Shown here piece after piece: positions 32,095 through 39,585 of a DNA stretch of 64,000 nucleotides. The notes under the pieces were generated by a model. It was not told where the DNA came from and did no database searches. It was given only the letters and a program-made list of their open reading frames with translations. How positions within the stretch are numbered: position 1 is the stretch's first letter; each line of letters opens with the position of its first letter. Origin of the DNA: Allobranchiibius sp. CTAmp26 (GTDB lineage: Bacteria > Actinomycetota > Actinomycetes > Actinomycetales > Dermatophilaceae); contig NZ_JAGEKR010000012.1 in assembly GCF_017565405.1 (NCBI RefSeq), positions 62,001 through 126,000 of the forward strand, given 5' to 3'. The position numbers and the translations under genes were made by a program.

Positions 32095-33591
32095 GTGACC
32101 GTCGTCGATTTCCTCCGGCTCAGCCGCGCCAACTGGCATGTGCTGCTGCTCGCGATCGTCGTCTGCACTCTCGGCGCCTACGCGTACGTGCAGAGCCTGC
32201 CGGTCACGTACGCGTCGTCGTCGTCGGCATTCGTGCAGGTAGGTGGCACCGGCAACATCGCCGACACGATCAACGGCAGCCAGGTGGCGCAACAGAAGGC
32301 GCAGGCCTACACGACGCTGGTGGGCACACTGCCGGTCGCCAACGAGGTGTCCAAGGCCACGGGCATCCCGGTAGGCCGAGTGGCCGGGCACATCTCCGCC
32401 AGTGTCGGTACTGCCGCTCTGATCACCGTCTCGGTCACCTGCAGCACCCCGTCCGACTGTCCGAAGATCGCCAACGCGGCCCTGGTCGCGACCGCGAACA
32501 CGGTGAAGAGCCTGGAGAGCGACGGCGGTCAGACCGTCATCCGGGTGGTCCCGCTGCAGAACGCGTACGGCGACGGCGGTCGGATCAGCCCCAACGTCAA
32601 GAAGCACGTCGAGGCGGGGTTCATCGCCGGGGTCGTGCTCGGCTACCTCGTCGCCATCCTGCGGTTGATGCTCGACCAGCGGCTGCGCACTGTGGAGGAC
32701 GTCGAGACGATCACCGGCACCGGCACTCTCGGCATCCTGCCCAAGACCTCGATGCTGCGCGGGAGCTCGCGGCGGGACGCCGACCCGCACTCGCACGCCG
32801 GTGAGGCGCTGCGCCAGCTGCGGACCAACCTGCGGTTCGTCAACGTCGACAACCCACCGCGCGCCATCGTGGTGACCAGCCCGAACCCGGGTGAGGGCAA
32901 GTCCACCGTCGCCTCGACCCTGGCGCGGGTCCTTGCGGACGCCGGCACCCCCACCGTCCTCATCGACGCCGACCTGCGCCGCCCGACGGTCGCCGAGGTC
33001 TACGGCATCGACGGTTCGGTCGGGTTGTCCCAGGTCCTGGCCGGCACCGTGGAGCTGGAGGACGCGCTGAGCGCGGTGACCACGGACAACCTGCAGATCC
33101 TGCCCGCCGGGCGCGTCCCGCCGAACCCGTCGGAGCTGGTCGGCTCGGACCGGATGCGCTCCCTCATCGCCACCCTGCGCGAGCACCACATGGTCATCAT
33201 CGACGCACCGCCGATCCTGCCGGTCACCGACGCCGGGTTGCTGGCCGCCGCGGCCGACGGTGCCGTGCTCGTGGCGGTGATGGGCCGGACGGCCAAGGAG
33301 CAGCTCCGGGTGTCGGTCTCAATGCTGGAGCGGATCAACGCCCGGTTGCTGGGAAGCGTCATCAACCGCGCACCGGCGCGGGGGATCGGCGCCGCCTACT
33401 ACGGCTACGGCTACGGCGGCTACCGGCGGGCGAGCCAGCGGTACTACAGCTCCGAGGCCACCGAGACGACGACCGGCACCGCCGGCGCGAGCGCCACCAC
33501 TGACACCGCCGGCGCCGTCGACGACGACGCAGCGACCGTCGGCAGCCGCAGCGAGCGGCACGTGCACCTCAAGCGTCGCACGAAGGTCTGA
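32095..33591 (+). CDS. polysaccharide biosynthesis tyrosine autokinase (Wzc/CpsCD-like)
   Basis: 498 residues. N-terminal Wzz-type chain-length domain between two membrane segments (about 14-32 and 173-190), then a cytoplasmic BY-kinase domain. Walker A is PNPGEGKST (263-271), Walker A' VLIDADL (288-294) and Walker B MVIIDAPP (366-373). A tyrosine cluster near the C-terminus (Tyr435, 436, 438, 440, 443, 450, 451) is the expected autophosphorylation site. A long acidic/Thr tail follows it. Such kinases set polymer length and export in Wzy-type systems. GTG at 32095. The matching phosphatase is probably the gene at 53581. Confidence 0.93.
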   Translation: MTVVDFLRLSRANWHVLLLAIVVCTLGAYAYVQSLPVTYASSSSAFVQVGGTGNIADTINGSQVAQQKAQAYTTLVGTLPVANEVSKATGIPVGRVAGHISASVGTAALITVSVTCSTPSDCPKIANAALVATANTVKSLESDGGQTVIRVVPLQNAYGDGGRISPNVKKHVEAGFIAGVVLGYLVAILRLMLDQRLRTVEDVETITGTGTLGILPKTSMLRGSSRRDADPHSHAGEALRQLRTNLRFVNVDNPPRAIVVTSPNPGEGKSTVASTLARVLADAGTPTVLIDADLRRPTVAEVYGIDGSVGLSQVLAGTVELEDALSAVTTDNLQILPAGRVPPNPSELVGSDRMRSLIATLREHHMVIIDAPPILPVTDAGLLAAAADGAVLVAVMGRTAKEQLRVSVSMLERINARLLGSVINRAPARGIGAAYYGYGYGGYRRASQRYYSSEATETTTGTAGASATTDTAGAVDDDAATVGSRSERHVHLKRRTKV

Positions 33592-33598
33592 GGTCGAG

Positions 33599-33616
33599 CG
33601 GGCTGACCTCAGCCCG
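33599..33616. terminator. hairpin between convergent autokinase and glycosyltransferase genes
   Basis: CGGGCTGA (33599-33606) pairs with TCAGCCCG (33609-33616) with almost no loop. An overlapping CCGGCT-C-AGCCGG follows at 33614-33626. It sits between the stops at 33591 and 33619 and could serve both genes. Confidence 0.5.
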
Positions 33617-33618
33617 GC

Positions 33619-34719
33619 TCAGCCGGTCGTGAACCGGGCGACCGACCGCTGCAACTCCTCGGCGAACCGGGCCTCGTCGAACGTCGCGGCATGCCGGCTG
33701 ATCACCTGCCGGTCGAAGGGGAGCTCGCGCAGCCGATCCAGCGCGCGGGAGATCGCCGGACTGCTCGGCTCGTCGAAGAAGACCCCGGTGACGTCCTCGC
33801 GCACGGTGTCCAGAAAGCCGCCGGCGCGCAGGGCCACCGCGGGGGTGCCGTACGCCGCTGCTTCCAGGACCGTCAGTCCGAAGTCCTCGTAGCTGGCCGC
33901 GACCAGAGCCGACGAGTGCTGATAGCACCACCGCAGGTGAGCGTCATCCAGTTGCGGGGCGAAGGCCACGTTTGGGGGTGCGGCGCGCCGTAGTTGCTCG
34001 CGCATCGGTCCGTCACCGACCACGAGCAGACGCTCGGGGCGCCCGACGTACGCCGCGAGGACCTGGTCGACGTTCTTGTAGGGCATCAGCCGCGCCACCA
34101 GCAGGTGGAACGGTTCCTCGGGCACTTGCGGCGGTCGGGCCGTGGGCCCCGTGATGTCGATACCGAACGGCGGGTGCAGCAGGTCCGCGTCGATGCCGTA
34201 CACGTCGTGGATGCGCGTCTGCACCACCCGGGAGTTGGCCCAGTAGTGATCGGCGCGCGCGGCCGCCGCGCGGTCCCACCGCACCAGCGGTGCGCGTACG
34301 GCGAGGGCCGCCAAGCCGCGTGGGCTGCGCCAGGAGCGTCGTCCGACGTACTGGTCGGTCAGGTAGAGCCAGCGGGCGGGGGAGTGGCAGTAGACGAGCA
34401 TGCGGCCGTCGGTGCGGAAGCCGTGCGACCAGCCGCTGGTGGATGCGATGACCACGTCGGCGCGGATGTTGATACGGCCCACCGTGGACGCGAGCATCGG
34501 CAGCGCCAGACGGTGTTCGCGACGCAGCGGGGCGATCTTGTTTAGCCCCGAGGTCACGACGTTGGCATCGCGGAACTCCGGGAACGTGCGGTCCGGTGCA
34601 TAGAGCGTGGTGTAGATCGGCGCCTCCGGGAAGGCGCGATGCATGGCGAGGACCACTCGCTCGGCGCCGCCACGTTGGGTGAGGTAGTCGTGGGCGATCG
34701 CCACGGTCGGCTCACTCAT
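33619..34719 (-). CDS. GT4-family glycosyltransferase
   Basis: 366 residues, GT-B fold, retaining type. N-terminal acceptor half 'VAIAHDYLTQRGGAERVVLAMHRAF', which resembles GDP-mannose-dependent mannosyltransferases such as WbaZ. The donor half has 'FHLLVARLMPYKNVDQVLAAY', 'LLVVGDGPM' and the E-x7-E motif 'EDFGLTVLEAAAYGTPAVAL'. ATG at 34719. It is divergent from the GT at 34859 and converges with the autokinase. Donor and acceptor sugars cannot be told from sequence. Confidence 0.88.
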   Translation of the reverse strand: MSEPTVAIAHDYLTQRGGAERVVLAMHRAFPEAPIYTTLYAPDRTFPEFRDANVVTSGLNKIAPLRREHRLALPMLASTVGRINIRADVVIASTSGWSHGFRTDGRMLVYCHSPARWLYLTDQYVGRRSWRSPRGLAALAVRAPLVRWDRAAAARADHYWANSRVVQTRIHDVYGIDADLLHPPFGIDITGPTARPPQVPEEPFHLLVARLMPYKNVDQVLAAYVGRPERLLVVGDGPMREQLRRAAPPNVAFAPQLDDAHLRWCYQHSSALVAASYEDFGLTVLEAAAYGTPAVALRAGGFLDTVREDVTGVFFDEPSSPAISRALDRLRELPFDRQVISRHAATFDEARFAEELQRSVARFTTG

Positions 34720-34858
34720 GCCGGTCGCTCACACTCCCTGCTCTTCAAGGCCTTTCGGCCGATGCTGACGCATCAACGATAGGCACTGCGGAGCACCATT
34801 GGCGCTGCGGAGTCCCGGTAGGCTGCCGCGACAGCAGATGGCCTGCACGGGGAGATCG

Positions 34859-35863
34859 ATGACCAGCGCGCGACCGGTGTACGACGCCCGTTGGATCGGC
34901 CCGCACGGCATCGGCCGGTTCGCCGCGCAGGTGCGGTCGCGGCTCACAGGGGAGTACGAGGACCTGGCCGGCGCGGCGCCGGTATCGGCGCGGGGGCTCG
35001 CGCAACTGCAGCAGCTGACGTTCGCGCGAGCGGGTCGTCCGCGCCTGTTCGTCAGCCCGGGATTCGCGGCGCCGCTCGGGTGGCGCGGACCGGTCGTGCT
35101 CACCCTGCACGACCTGATGCACCTGGATGTGCAGGGTGAGGCCGGCCGCGGTGTGCGCAGCTACTACGAGCGAGTGGTGCGCCCCGCGATCCGGCGAGCG
35201 CCGTTGACGCTCACCATGTCCCAGCACGCCAAGGGTCGGATCGTCGCGTGGTCCGGCGTGGACGGCAGCCGAGTCCTCGTCGTCGGCAACGGGGTCGACG
35301 CGTCGTACACGCCGCACGGACCGGTGCATGAGCCCGGGTACCCCTATGTGCTCTACGTCGGCAATCACAAGCCGCACAAGAATCTGCCGGTGCTGCTGCG
35401 GGCGATGACCGACCCGGGGCTGCGCGAGCTGCACCTGGTGATGACCGGGGCACCGGACCCCGTCACCATGCGTGCGGCCGTCGATCTGGGTCTGGGGGAG
35501 CGGGTGCATCCCGCCGGTCTGATCCCCGAGGCGCAACTCCCGTCGTACTACCGCGGGTCTCAGGTGGTGGCGATGCCGAGCCGGTACGAGGGCTTCGGGT
35601 TGCCGCTGCTCGAGGCCATGGCGTGCGGGGTGCCTGCGGTCGGCGGGGACGTGACCGCCGTTCCGGAGATCGCCGGGGACGGTGCGCTCCTCGTGGACCC
35701 CCGTGACATGGACGCGGTCGCGCAGGCACTCGTCGCTGCTGTGCACGACACCGCGGTCCGCGATCGGCTGGCGGTCGCCGGGCCGAGGCGGGCCGCGCGG
35801 TTCGACTGGGACGTTGTGGGCCGCTCGGTGGACCGGGCGCTGCGCTCGATCGACGTTCCCTGA
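34859..35863 (+). CDS. GT4-family glycosyltransferase
   Basis: 334 residues. Mannosyltransferase-like GT-B: N-terminal 'YDARWIGPHGIGRFAAQV', mid-region 'PYVLYVGNHKPHKNLPVLLRAM' and E-x7-E 'YEGFGLPLLEAMACGVPAVGG'. The ATG at 34859 has GGGGAGA four bases upstream; earlier in-frame starts lack one. A possible -10 TAGGCT is at 34819-34824. A transcript in its own right, flanked by inverted repeats downstream. Confidence 0.88.
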   Translation: MTSARPVYDARWIGPHGIGRFAAQVRSRLTGEYEDLAGAAPVSARGLAQLQQLTFARAGRPRLFVSPGFAAPLGWRGPVVLTLHDLMHLDVQGEAGRGVRSYYERVVRPAIRRAPLTLTMSQHAKGRIVAWSGVDGSRVLVVGNGVDASYTPHGPVHEPGYPYVLYVGNHKPHKNLPVLLRAMTDPGLRELHLVMTGAPDPVTMRAAVDLGLGERVHPAGLIPEAQLPSYYRGSQVVAMPSRYEGFGLPLLEAMACGVPAVGGDVTAVPEIAGDGALLVDPRDMDAVAQALVAAVHDTAVRDRLAVAGPRRAARFDWDVVGRSVDRALRSIDVP

Positions 35864-35870
35864 CGCGCAC

Positions 35871-35940
35871 CCTGACGCCGTTCGCGTTCGTTGACGGTGT
35901 TCGAACGCCGTCAATGATGATGAACGCCGTCAGCGTCAGG
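35871..35940. repeat. nested inverted repeat between convergent genes
   Basis: Outer arms CCTGACGC (35871-35878) and GCGTCAGG (35933-35940). Next, CTGACGCCGTTC (35872-35883) opposes GAACGCCGTCAG (35922-35933) with one mismatch. At the centre is a 24-base near-palindrome, 35891-35914, with arms TTGACGG and CCGTCAA around TTCGAA. Four copies of a GACGGCGTTC-like word in alternating orientation thus form one cruciform-capable element. It probably terminates both the GT4 and the HNH gene. Confidence 0.6.
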
Positions 35941-37381
35941 CTGCGGGTTGGCGACCGGGTCGGCAGGGCATTCGTCCTGGGGTGAGGTCCCAGGTGACGC
36001 TGGTGGTGGTGACCTGGGCGGTGAGCAGGTCGCGGTGGACGATGGTGTGGTGCCTGGCGCAGAGCAGTGCTGCGTTGGTCAGTGTTGTCTTTCCGCCGGC
36101 CCACCAGGGCCTCACATGATGCGCGTCGCACCAGTCGGGTGGCCGGTCGCAACCGGGGAAGGTGCAGCCTTTGTCGCGGTGGATGATCGCGGTGCGTAGG
36201 CCGCAGGTGAAGAGGCGTTTGGCCCTGCCGACGTTCAAGGGTTCAGAGTCTGTGCCGAGGACGGCGGGGATCAGGTCGGCGTCGCAGGACAGCCTCCGGA
36301 GAGTGCCGGCATCGAGCAGCTCTCCGTCGGTGGTGTGCCCGACCCCGGGCAGGTACGTGGGCGCAGATCCATTTGCTGCTGAACCGTGTTCGCTGAGCTG
36401 GTCGAGCCGGCCCGCGCTGCGGAGTCCCTCGTAGAGGGTGTTGTAGTCCAGGGTGACCAGGATTTTGGCGGTCCCGCCGAATTCTCCGACGGGCCGCGGG
36501 CTGCTGCCGTCCAAGACCCCGGCGGCGGTGTCGACCAGCCGCACCAGCGCGTCCGCGCGGCGCTTGGCCGGAGTGCGGGTATCCCGTTCGGGCGTCTCGG
36601 TCTCCAACGGCGAAGCTGCACCCGGCGCGCTGCCAGAGGGGCCAGGGTGGGTGCTGGTCGAACACTGTTGTGGTGCGGGTGCGGGTGCGGACAGGGCGCG
36701 GAGGGCGTGTTTCACGGCCGCGGCGTGCCCGCTCGAGAGTTCGGCGACGAACCGGGTCAACCCGGAAGGGAGGTCGGACCAGTACACCGACTCACATTCC
36801 TGCTGACGTTCCTCGTCCCGCACGAGTTGTTCGGGCGCGAATTCGCCGACGATCCGGGTGGACAGCTGCCGCAGCGTGCGCCAGCCGTGGTCGGACAGCG
36901 ACAGGTAGCGGCCCAACAGGTCGTCGCGGTCCGCGGTCGGCAGCAGCGGCAGGACCCGGGGCACTTCCCGCAACGCGGCCGCCGCGGCCGGCACACTCGC
37001 CGACCCAGAAGCCAACGCCTCGGCCACCACGTCGTTGCGGGGATCAGCGCAGTCGACACCGACCGCCCCGACCCGGCGCACCACGGTCGGCTCGACGCCG
37101 ACCGCCTGCCGGGCAACCCACGCCGGGGCCCCGGTCGCGGTCGAGTTGGCGACCGTCCCCCGGCTCAACGCCTCGGCGGTCACCAACGCAGCGACGTTCT
37201 CGAAGCGGGACCCGATCCGCAGCATCGACCCGACCACCGCACCCAGGGCTGCCTCGTCCAACTGCCACAACGCCCCGGGCCACTCCTGCAGGTCCGCGGC
37301 GACCTGCTCCAGATGGGCCATCAACCGGGCACCCGTCCCCGGCGCAGCGGGCTGACGTGTCGCGTTGGTCAACTCCGCCAT
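35936..37381 (-). CDS. HNH endonuclease with DUF222 domain
   Basis: 481 residues. An actinobacterial family present in many copies per genome. N-terminal DUF222 region (about 20-290). The C-terminal HNH motif (about 405-455) has 'CTFPGCDRPPDWCDAHHVRPWWAGGKTTLTNAALLCARHHTIVH', which supplies the HH metal-binding core, the Asn and the zinc-type cysteines. The ATG at 37381 has GAGGAGGGG seven bases upstream and is preferred to an earlier start at 37468. A TTGCTG-N17-TATGAT promoter lies upstream. The family's biology is unclear; some are linked to mobile elements. Confidence 0.85.
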   Translation of the reverse strand: MAELTNATRQPAAPGTGARLMAHLEQVAADLQEWPGALWQLDEAALGAVVGSMLRIGSRFENVAALVTAEALSRGTVANSTATGAPAWVARQAVGVEPTVVRRVGAVGVDCADPRNDVVAEALASGSASVPAAAAALREVPRVLPLLPTADRDDLLGRYLSLSDHGWRTLRQLSTRIVGEFAPEQLVRDEERQQECESVYWSDLPSGLTRFVAELSSGHAAAVKHALRALSAPAPAPQQCSTSTHPGPSGSAPGAASPLETETPERDTRTPAKRRADALVRLVDTAAGVLDGSSPRPVGEFGGTAKILVTLDYNTLYEGLRSAGRLDQLSEHGSAANGSAPTYLPGVGHTTDGELLDAGTLRRLSCDADLIPAVLGTDSEPLNVGRAKRLFTCGLRTAIIHRDKGCTFPGCDRPPDWCDAHHVRPWWAGGKTTLTNAALLCARHHTIVHRDLLTAQVTTTSVTWDLTPGRMPCRPGRQPAA

Positions 37382-37426
37382 GGCCCCTCCTCGGCTGCTA
37401 GCTGATACCCCGTCCGTATACCGTGA

Positions 37427-37455
37427 ATCATACACGTGTTCGATATCGACAGCAA
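37427..37455 (-). promoter_or_regulatory. predicted promoter of the HNH endonuclease gene
   Basis: Minus-strand -35 TTGCTG (37450-37455), 17-base spacer and -10 TATGAT (37427-37432), in a locally AT-rich stretch 46 bases before the ATG. Confidence 0.45.
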
Positions 37456-37504
37456 GGGCAGATGACACGAAAGATGCTGCGAATATTGATCATTCGTGAA
37501 GGAG

Positions 37505-37553
37505 TTATCCACATCCCCCTCTACCGACGCGTTCGTTTCCAGGGCTATCCACA
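37505..37553 (+). other. two DnaA-box-like nonamers
   Basis: TTATCCACA (37505-37513) and CTATCCACA (37545-37553) lie 40 bp apart in the gap upstream of the HNH gene. Single similar nonamers occur at 1495-1503, 14964-14972 and 27757-27765. They may titrate DnaA or be chance; nothing else marks an origin. Confidence 0.3.
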
Positions 37554-37622
37554 CCCCGCGATCAACAGTTGGCCGCACGGCACTCGGGCCCCTGTGGAGC
37601 GGGTCAAACAGGGGGGCGCCGA

Positions 37623-38252
37623 CTAGCCGTCGAGTGAGTCCTCGACCTCGTCGCTGTCGCTGTCGTGCCGCGGTATGTCGATATCGGGGTAGGGCTGCAC
37701 GGCGTACATCAGCAGATAGGTACGCCGCTGCGGGTCGCGGCCGTGGGTGCGATCGGCCCAGGTGGTGATCACGTCGTTGAGTTCCTCGGTCAGACTCTTG
37801 GCTTCCTCATCGGTGAGGCGCAACGCGGTGTCGCTGATGGTGACCACCGCCTTGTCGTCGACCGCGGTCCTGCGCAGGGCGGCGCTGATGGCCGCGTGGG
37901 CCCACTGCTCGAAGTGGGTGCGCCACACGGCGCTGGCGGCCCGCGTATCGGGGGAGGCCTCGAGCTCGCGCATGTTGATGTTGTAGCCGCCCTCGGCGAC
38001 CACCTTCCACACCCGGTCGCGCCGGTCGCGGGCGGCCTCGGGCGCTTCCTGGACGACGCCGTACTTGGCGAGCTGGCGCAGGTGGAAGCTCGCCTGGTTG
38101 GCGGGGATCCCGAGGTCCTGAGCCAGATCGGCGGCACGGGCCGGCCCCGTCGCGGTCAGCTCGGTCAGGATCCTGTTGCGCACCGGGTGGGCGATGGCCC
38201 GCAGTGTGCGCGGGTCGTGGACTGGGGTGCTGACCCGTCGCTTGGACACCAT
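37623..38252 (-). CDS. ArsR-type winged-helix regulator
   Basis: 209 residues. The HTH_20-type winged helix (about 12-85, 'DPRTLRAIAHPVRNRILTELTATGPARAADLAQDLGIPANQASFHLRQLAKYGVV') is followed by a helical effector region and an acidic tail. It is divergently transcribed from an MFS transporter with only 67 bases between starts, and paired TTGCGCAA palindromes sit in that gap. This is the usual layout for a repressor controlling an exporter. The ATG at 38252 has TAAGGT six bases upstream (leaderless). No metal-binding Cys cluster is seen, so an organic ligand is more likely than a metal. Confidence 0.85.
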   Translation of the reverse strand: MVSKRRVSTPVHDPRTLRAIAHPVRNRILTELTATGPARAADLAQDLGIPANQASFHLRQLAKYGVVQEAPEAARDRRDRVWKVVAEGGYNINMRELEASPDTRAASAVWRTHFEQWAHAAISAALRRTAVDDKAVVTISDTALRLTDEEAKSLTEELNDVITTWADRTHGRDPQRRTYLLMYAVQPYPDIDIPRHDSDSDEVEDSLDG

Positions 38253-38258
38253 GCGGGC

Positions 38259-38312
38259 ACCTTATCAATCCCGCACCATCTATTGCGCAACACTAGTTGC
38301 GCAAGCTAGCGT
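38259..38312. promoter_or_regulatory. divergent ArsR/MFS promoters with paired TTGCGCAA operators
   Basis: Two identical palindromes TTGCGCAA (38283-38290 and 38297-38304) are 14 bp apart. The MFS promoter would be TTGCGC (38283-38288)-N18-TAGCGT (38307-38312), seven bases from its ATG. The regulator's -10 TAAGGT (38259-38264, minus strand) is six bases from its ATG. A dimer on these sites would block both promoters. Confidence 0.6.
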
Positions 38313-38319
38313 GCGGAAT

Positions 38320-39585
38320 ATGAGAGGTTTTCGAGGGCTGACCCACCAGCGCGACTTCACCCTGTTGTGGGTGGGGGAGACGATCAGCGAGCTCGGCAGC
38401 CGGGTGAGCATGTTCGTCTTCCCGCTCATCGCCTACGCCCAGACCCACTCCACGCTCGCGGCAGGGCTCGCCGAGACGGCCAACCTGCTCGGGGTGGCCG
38501 CCATGCTGCTGCCGGCGGGCGTGCTCGCCGACCGGTTCGACCGGTGCCGCATCATGCGATGGGCCAGTGCCGCGGGCCTGATCCTCTACCTCTCACTGGT
38601 CGTGGCCATCGGCCTGCACCGGCTCACCCTGGTGCACCTGGTAGCGGTCGCGCTCGGCACCGGTCTCGCCGCCGGCGCCTTCTCGCCGGCCGAGGTCTCG
38701 GCGGTGCGCAGCGTGGTCCCCACCGACCTGCTTCCCACCGCCCTGGCCCAGAACCAGGCCCGCCAGCACGTGGCGTCCCTGGTGGGCGGACCGATCGGGG
38801 GAGCGCTCTACGGACTCACGCGGTGGATGCCGTTCGCCGCGGACGCCGTGTCGTACGCCGTCTCCTGGGTGCTGCTCGGACGCATCCGCACCGATCTGAC
38901 CGCGCCGGTCCACGCGGAGCCCCGTCGGCGGGTGCGCACCGAGTTCGCGGAGGGGGTGCGCTTCGCCGTCGAGCGGCCGTTCTTCCGGGTGCTGCTGGTG
39001 TGGGCGCCGCTGCTCAACCTGACCATCAATGCGATCAGCTTCACCGCCGTGCTGCGACTCATTCAGGCGGGTCGCAGCCCGGTGCAGATCGGTCTGGTCG
39101 AGACCGCCGCCGGCATCTGCGGCATCGCGGGCGCCATCTGCGCGCCCCGCGTGGTGAACGCCGTTCCGACCGGACTCCTCACCGTGCTGGTCGGGTGGAG
39201 CTGGGTGCCCCTGGCCGTGCCGCTGATGTTCTTCAACACGCCACTGGCGGCGGCGGTGTCGCTGTCCGTCGGGATCTTCCTGAACCCGGCCGGCAACTCC
39301 GGGATCGGCGCGTACCGGTTGCACATCACCCCGCCGGAGCTGGTGGGACGCGTGCAGTCGGTCAGCCAGTTCGTGTCGTACCTGCTGCTGCCGCTCTATC
39401 CCGTCGTGGCGGGACTCGCGCTGCACCGGTTGGGCGGGCCCCAGGCCATCGCCCTGCTCATCGTCCTCACGGCCGGTGTCGCGTTCATTCCGACGCTGAG
39501 CCACGCGGTGCGGTCCGTGCCACGCCCCGTGGAGTGGCCGCCCACGGCACGCACCACCAAGGAGGTCGCCGCGTCAGACCGGTGA
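38320..39585 (+). CDS. MFS transporter (drug-efflux type)
   Basis: 421 residues, about 12 membrane segments. The segment after helix 2 'GVLADRFDRCRIMRWA' is the MFS motif A loop (G-x3-D-R-x-x-R-R type). 'SPAEVSAVRSVVPTDLLPTALAQNQARQHVASLVGGPIGGALYG' is typical of the tetronasin/macrolide-efflux-like branch. The ATG at 38320 follows the -10 by seven bases. It is presumably repressed by the divergent ArsR-type regulator. Its 3' end overlaps the convergent ligase gene by 12 bases. Substrate unknown. Confidence 0.88.
   Translation: MRGFRGLTHQRDFTLLWVGETISELGSRVSMFVFPLIAYAQTHSTLAAGLAETANLLGVAAMLLPAGVLADRFDRCRIMRWASAAGLILYLSLVVAIGLHRLTLVHLVAVALGTGLAAGAFSPAEVSAVRSVVPTDLLPTALAQNQARQHVASLVGGPIGGALYGLTRWMPFAADAVSYAVSWVLLGRIRTDLTAPVHAEPRRRVRTEFAEGVRFAVERPFFRVLLVWAPLLNLTINAISFTAVLRLIQAGRSPVQIGLVETAAGICGIAGAICAPRVVNAVPTGLLTVLVGWSWVPLAVPLMFFNTPLAAAVSLSVGIFLNPAGNSGIGAYRLHITPPELVGRVQSVSQFVSYLLLPLYPVVAGLALHRLGGPQAIALLIVLTAGVAFIPTLSHAVRSVPRPVEWPPTARTTKEVAASDR

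Noticed and set aside
35936-37381. HNH/DUF222 gene as part of an integrated mobile element
   Set aside because: No integrase, tRNA target site or flanking direct repeats are visible; such genes are common singletons in Actinobacteria.
37382-37622. Replication origin around the paired DnaA-like boxes
   Set aside because: Only two boxes, no dnaA/dnaN neighbours, and no DNA-unwinding AT cluster of useful length.
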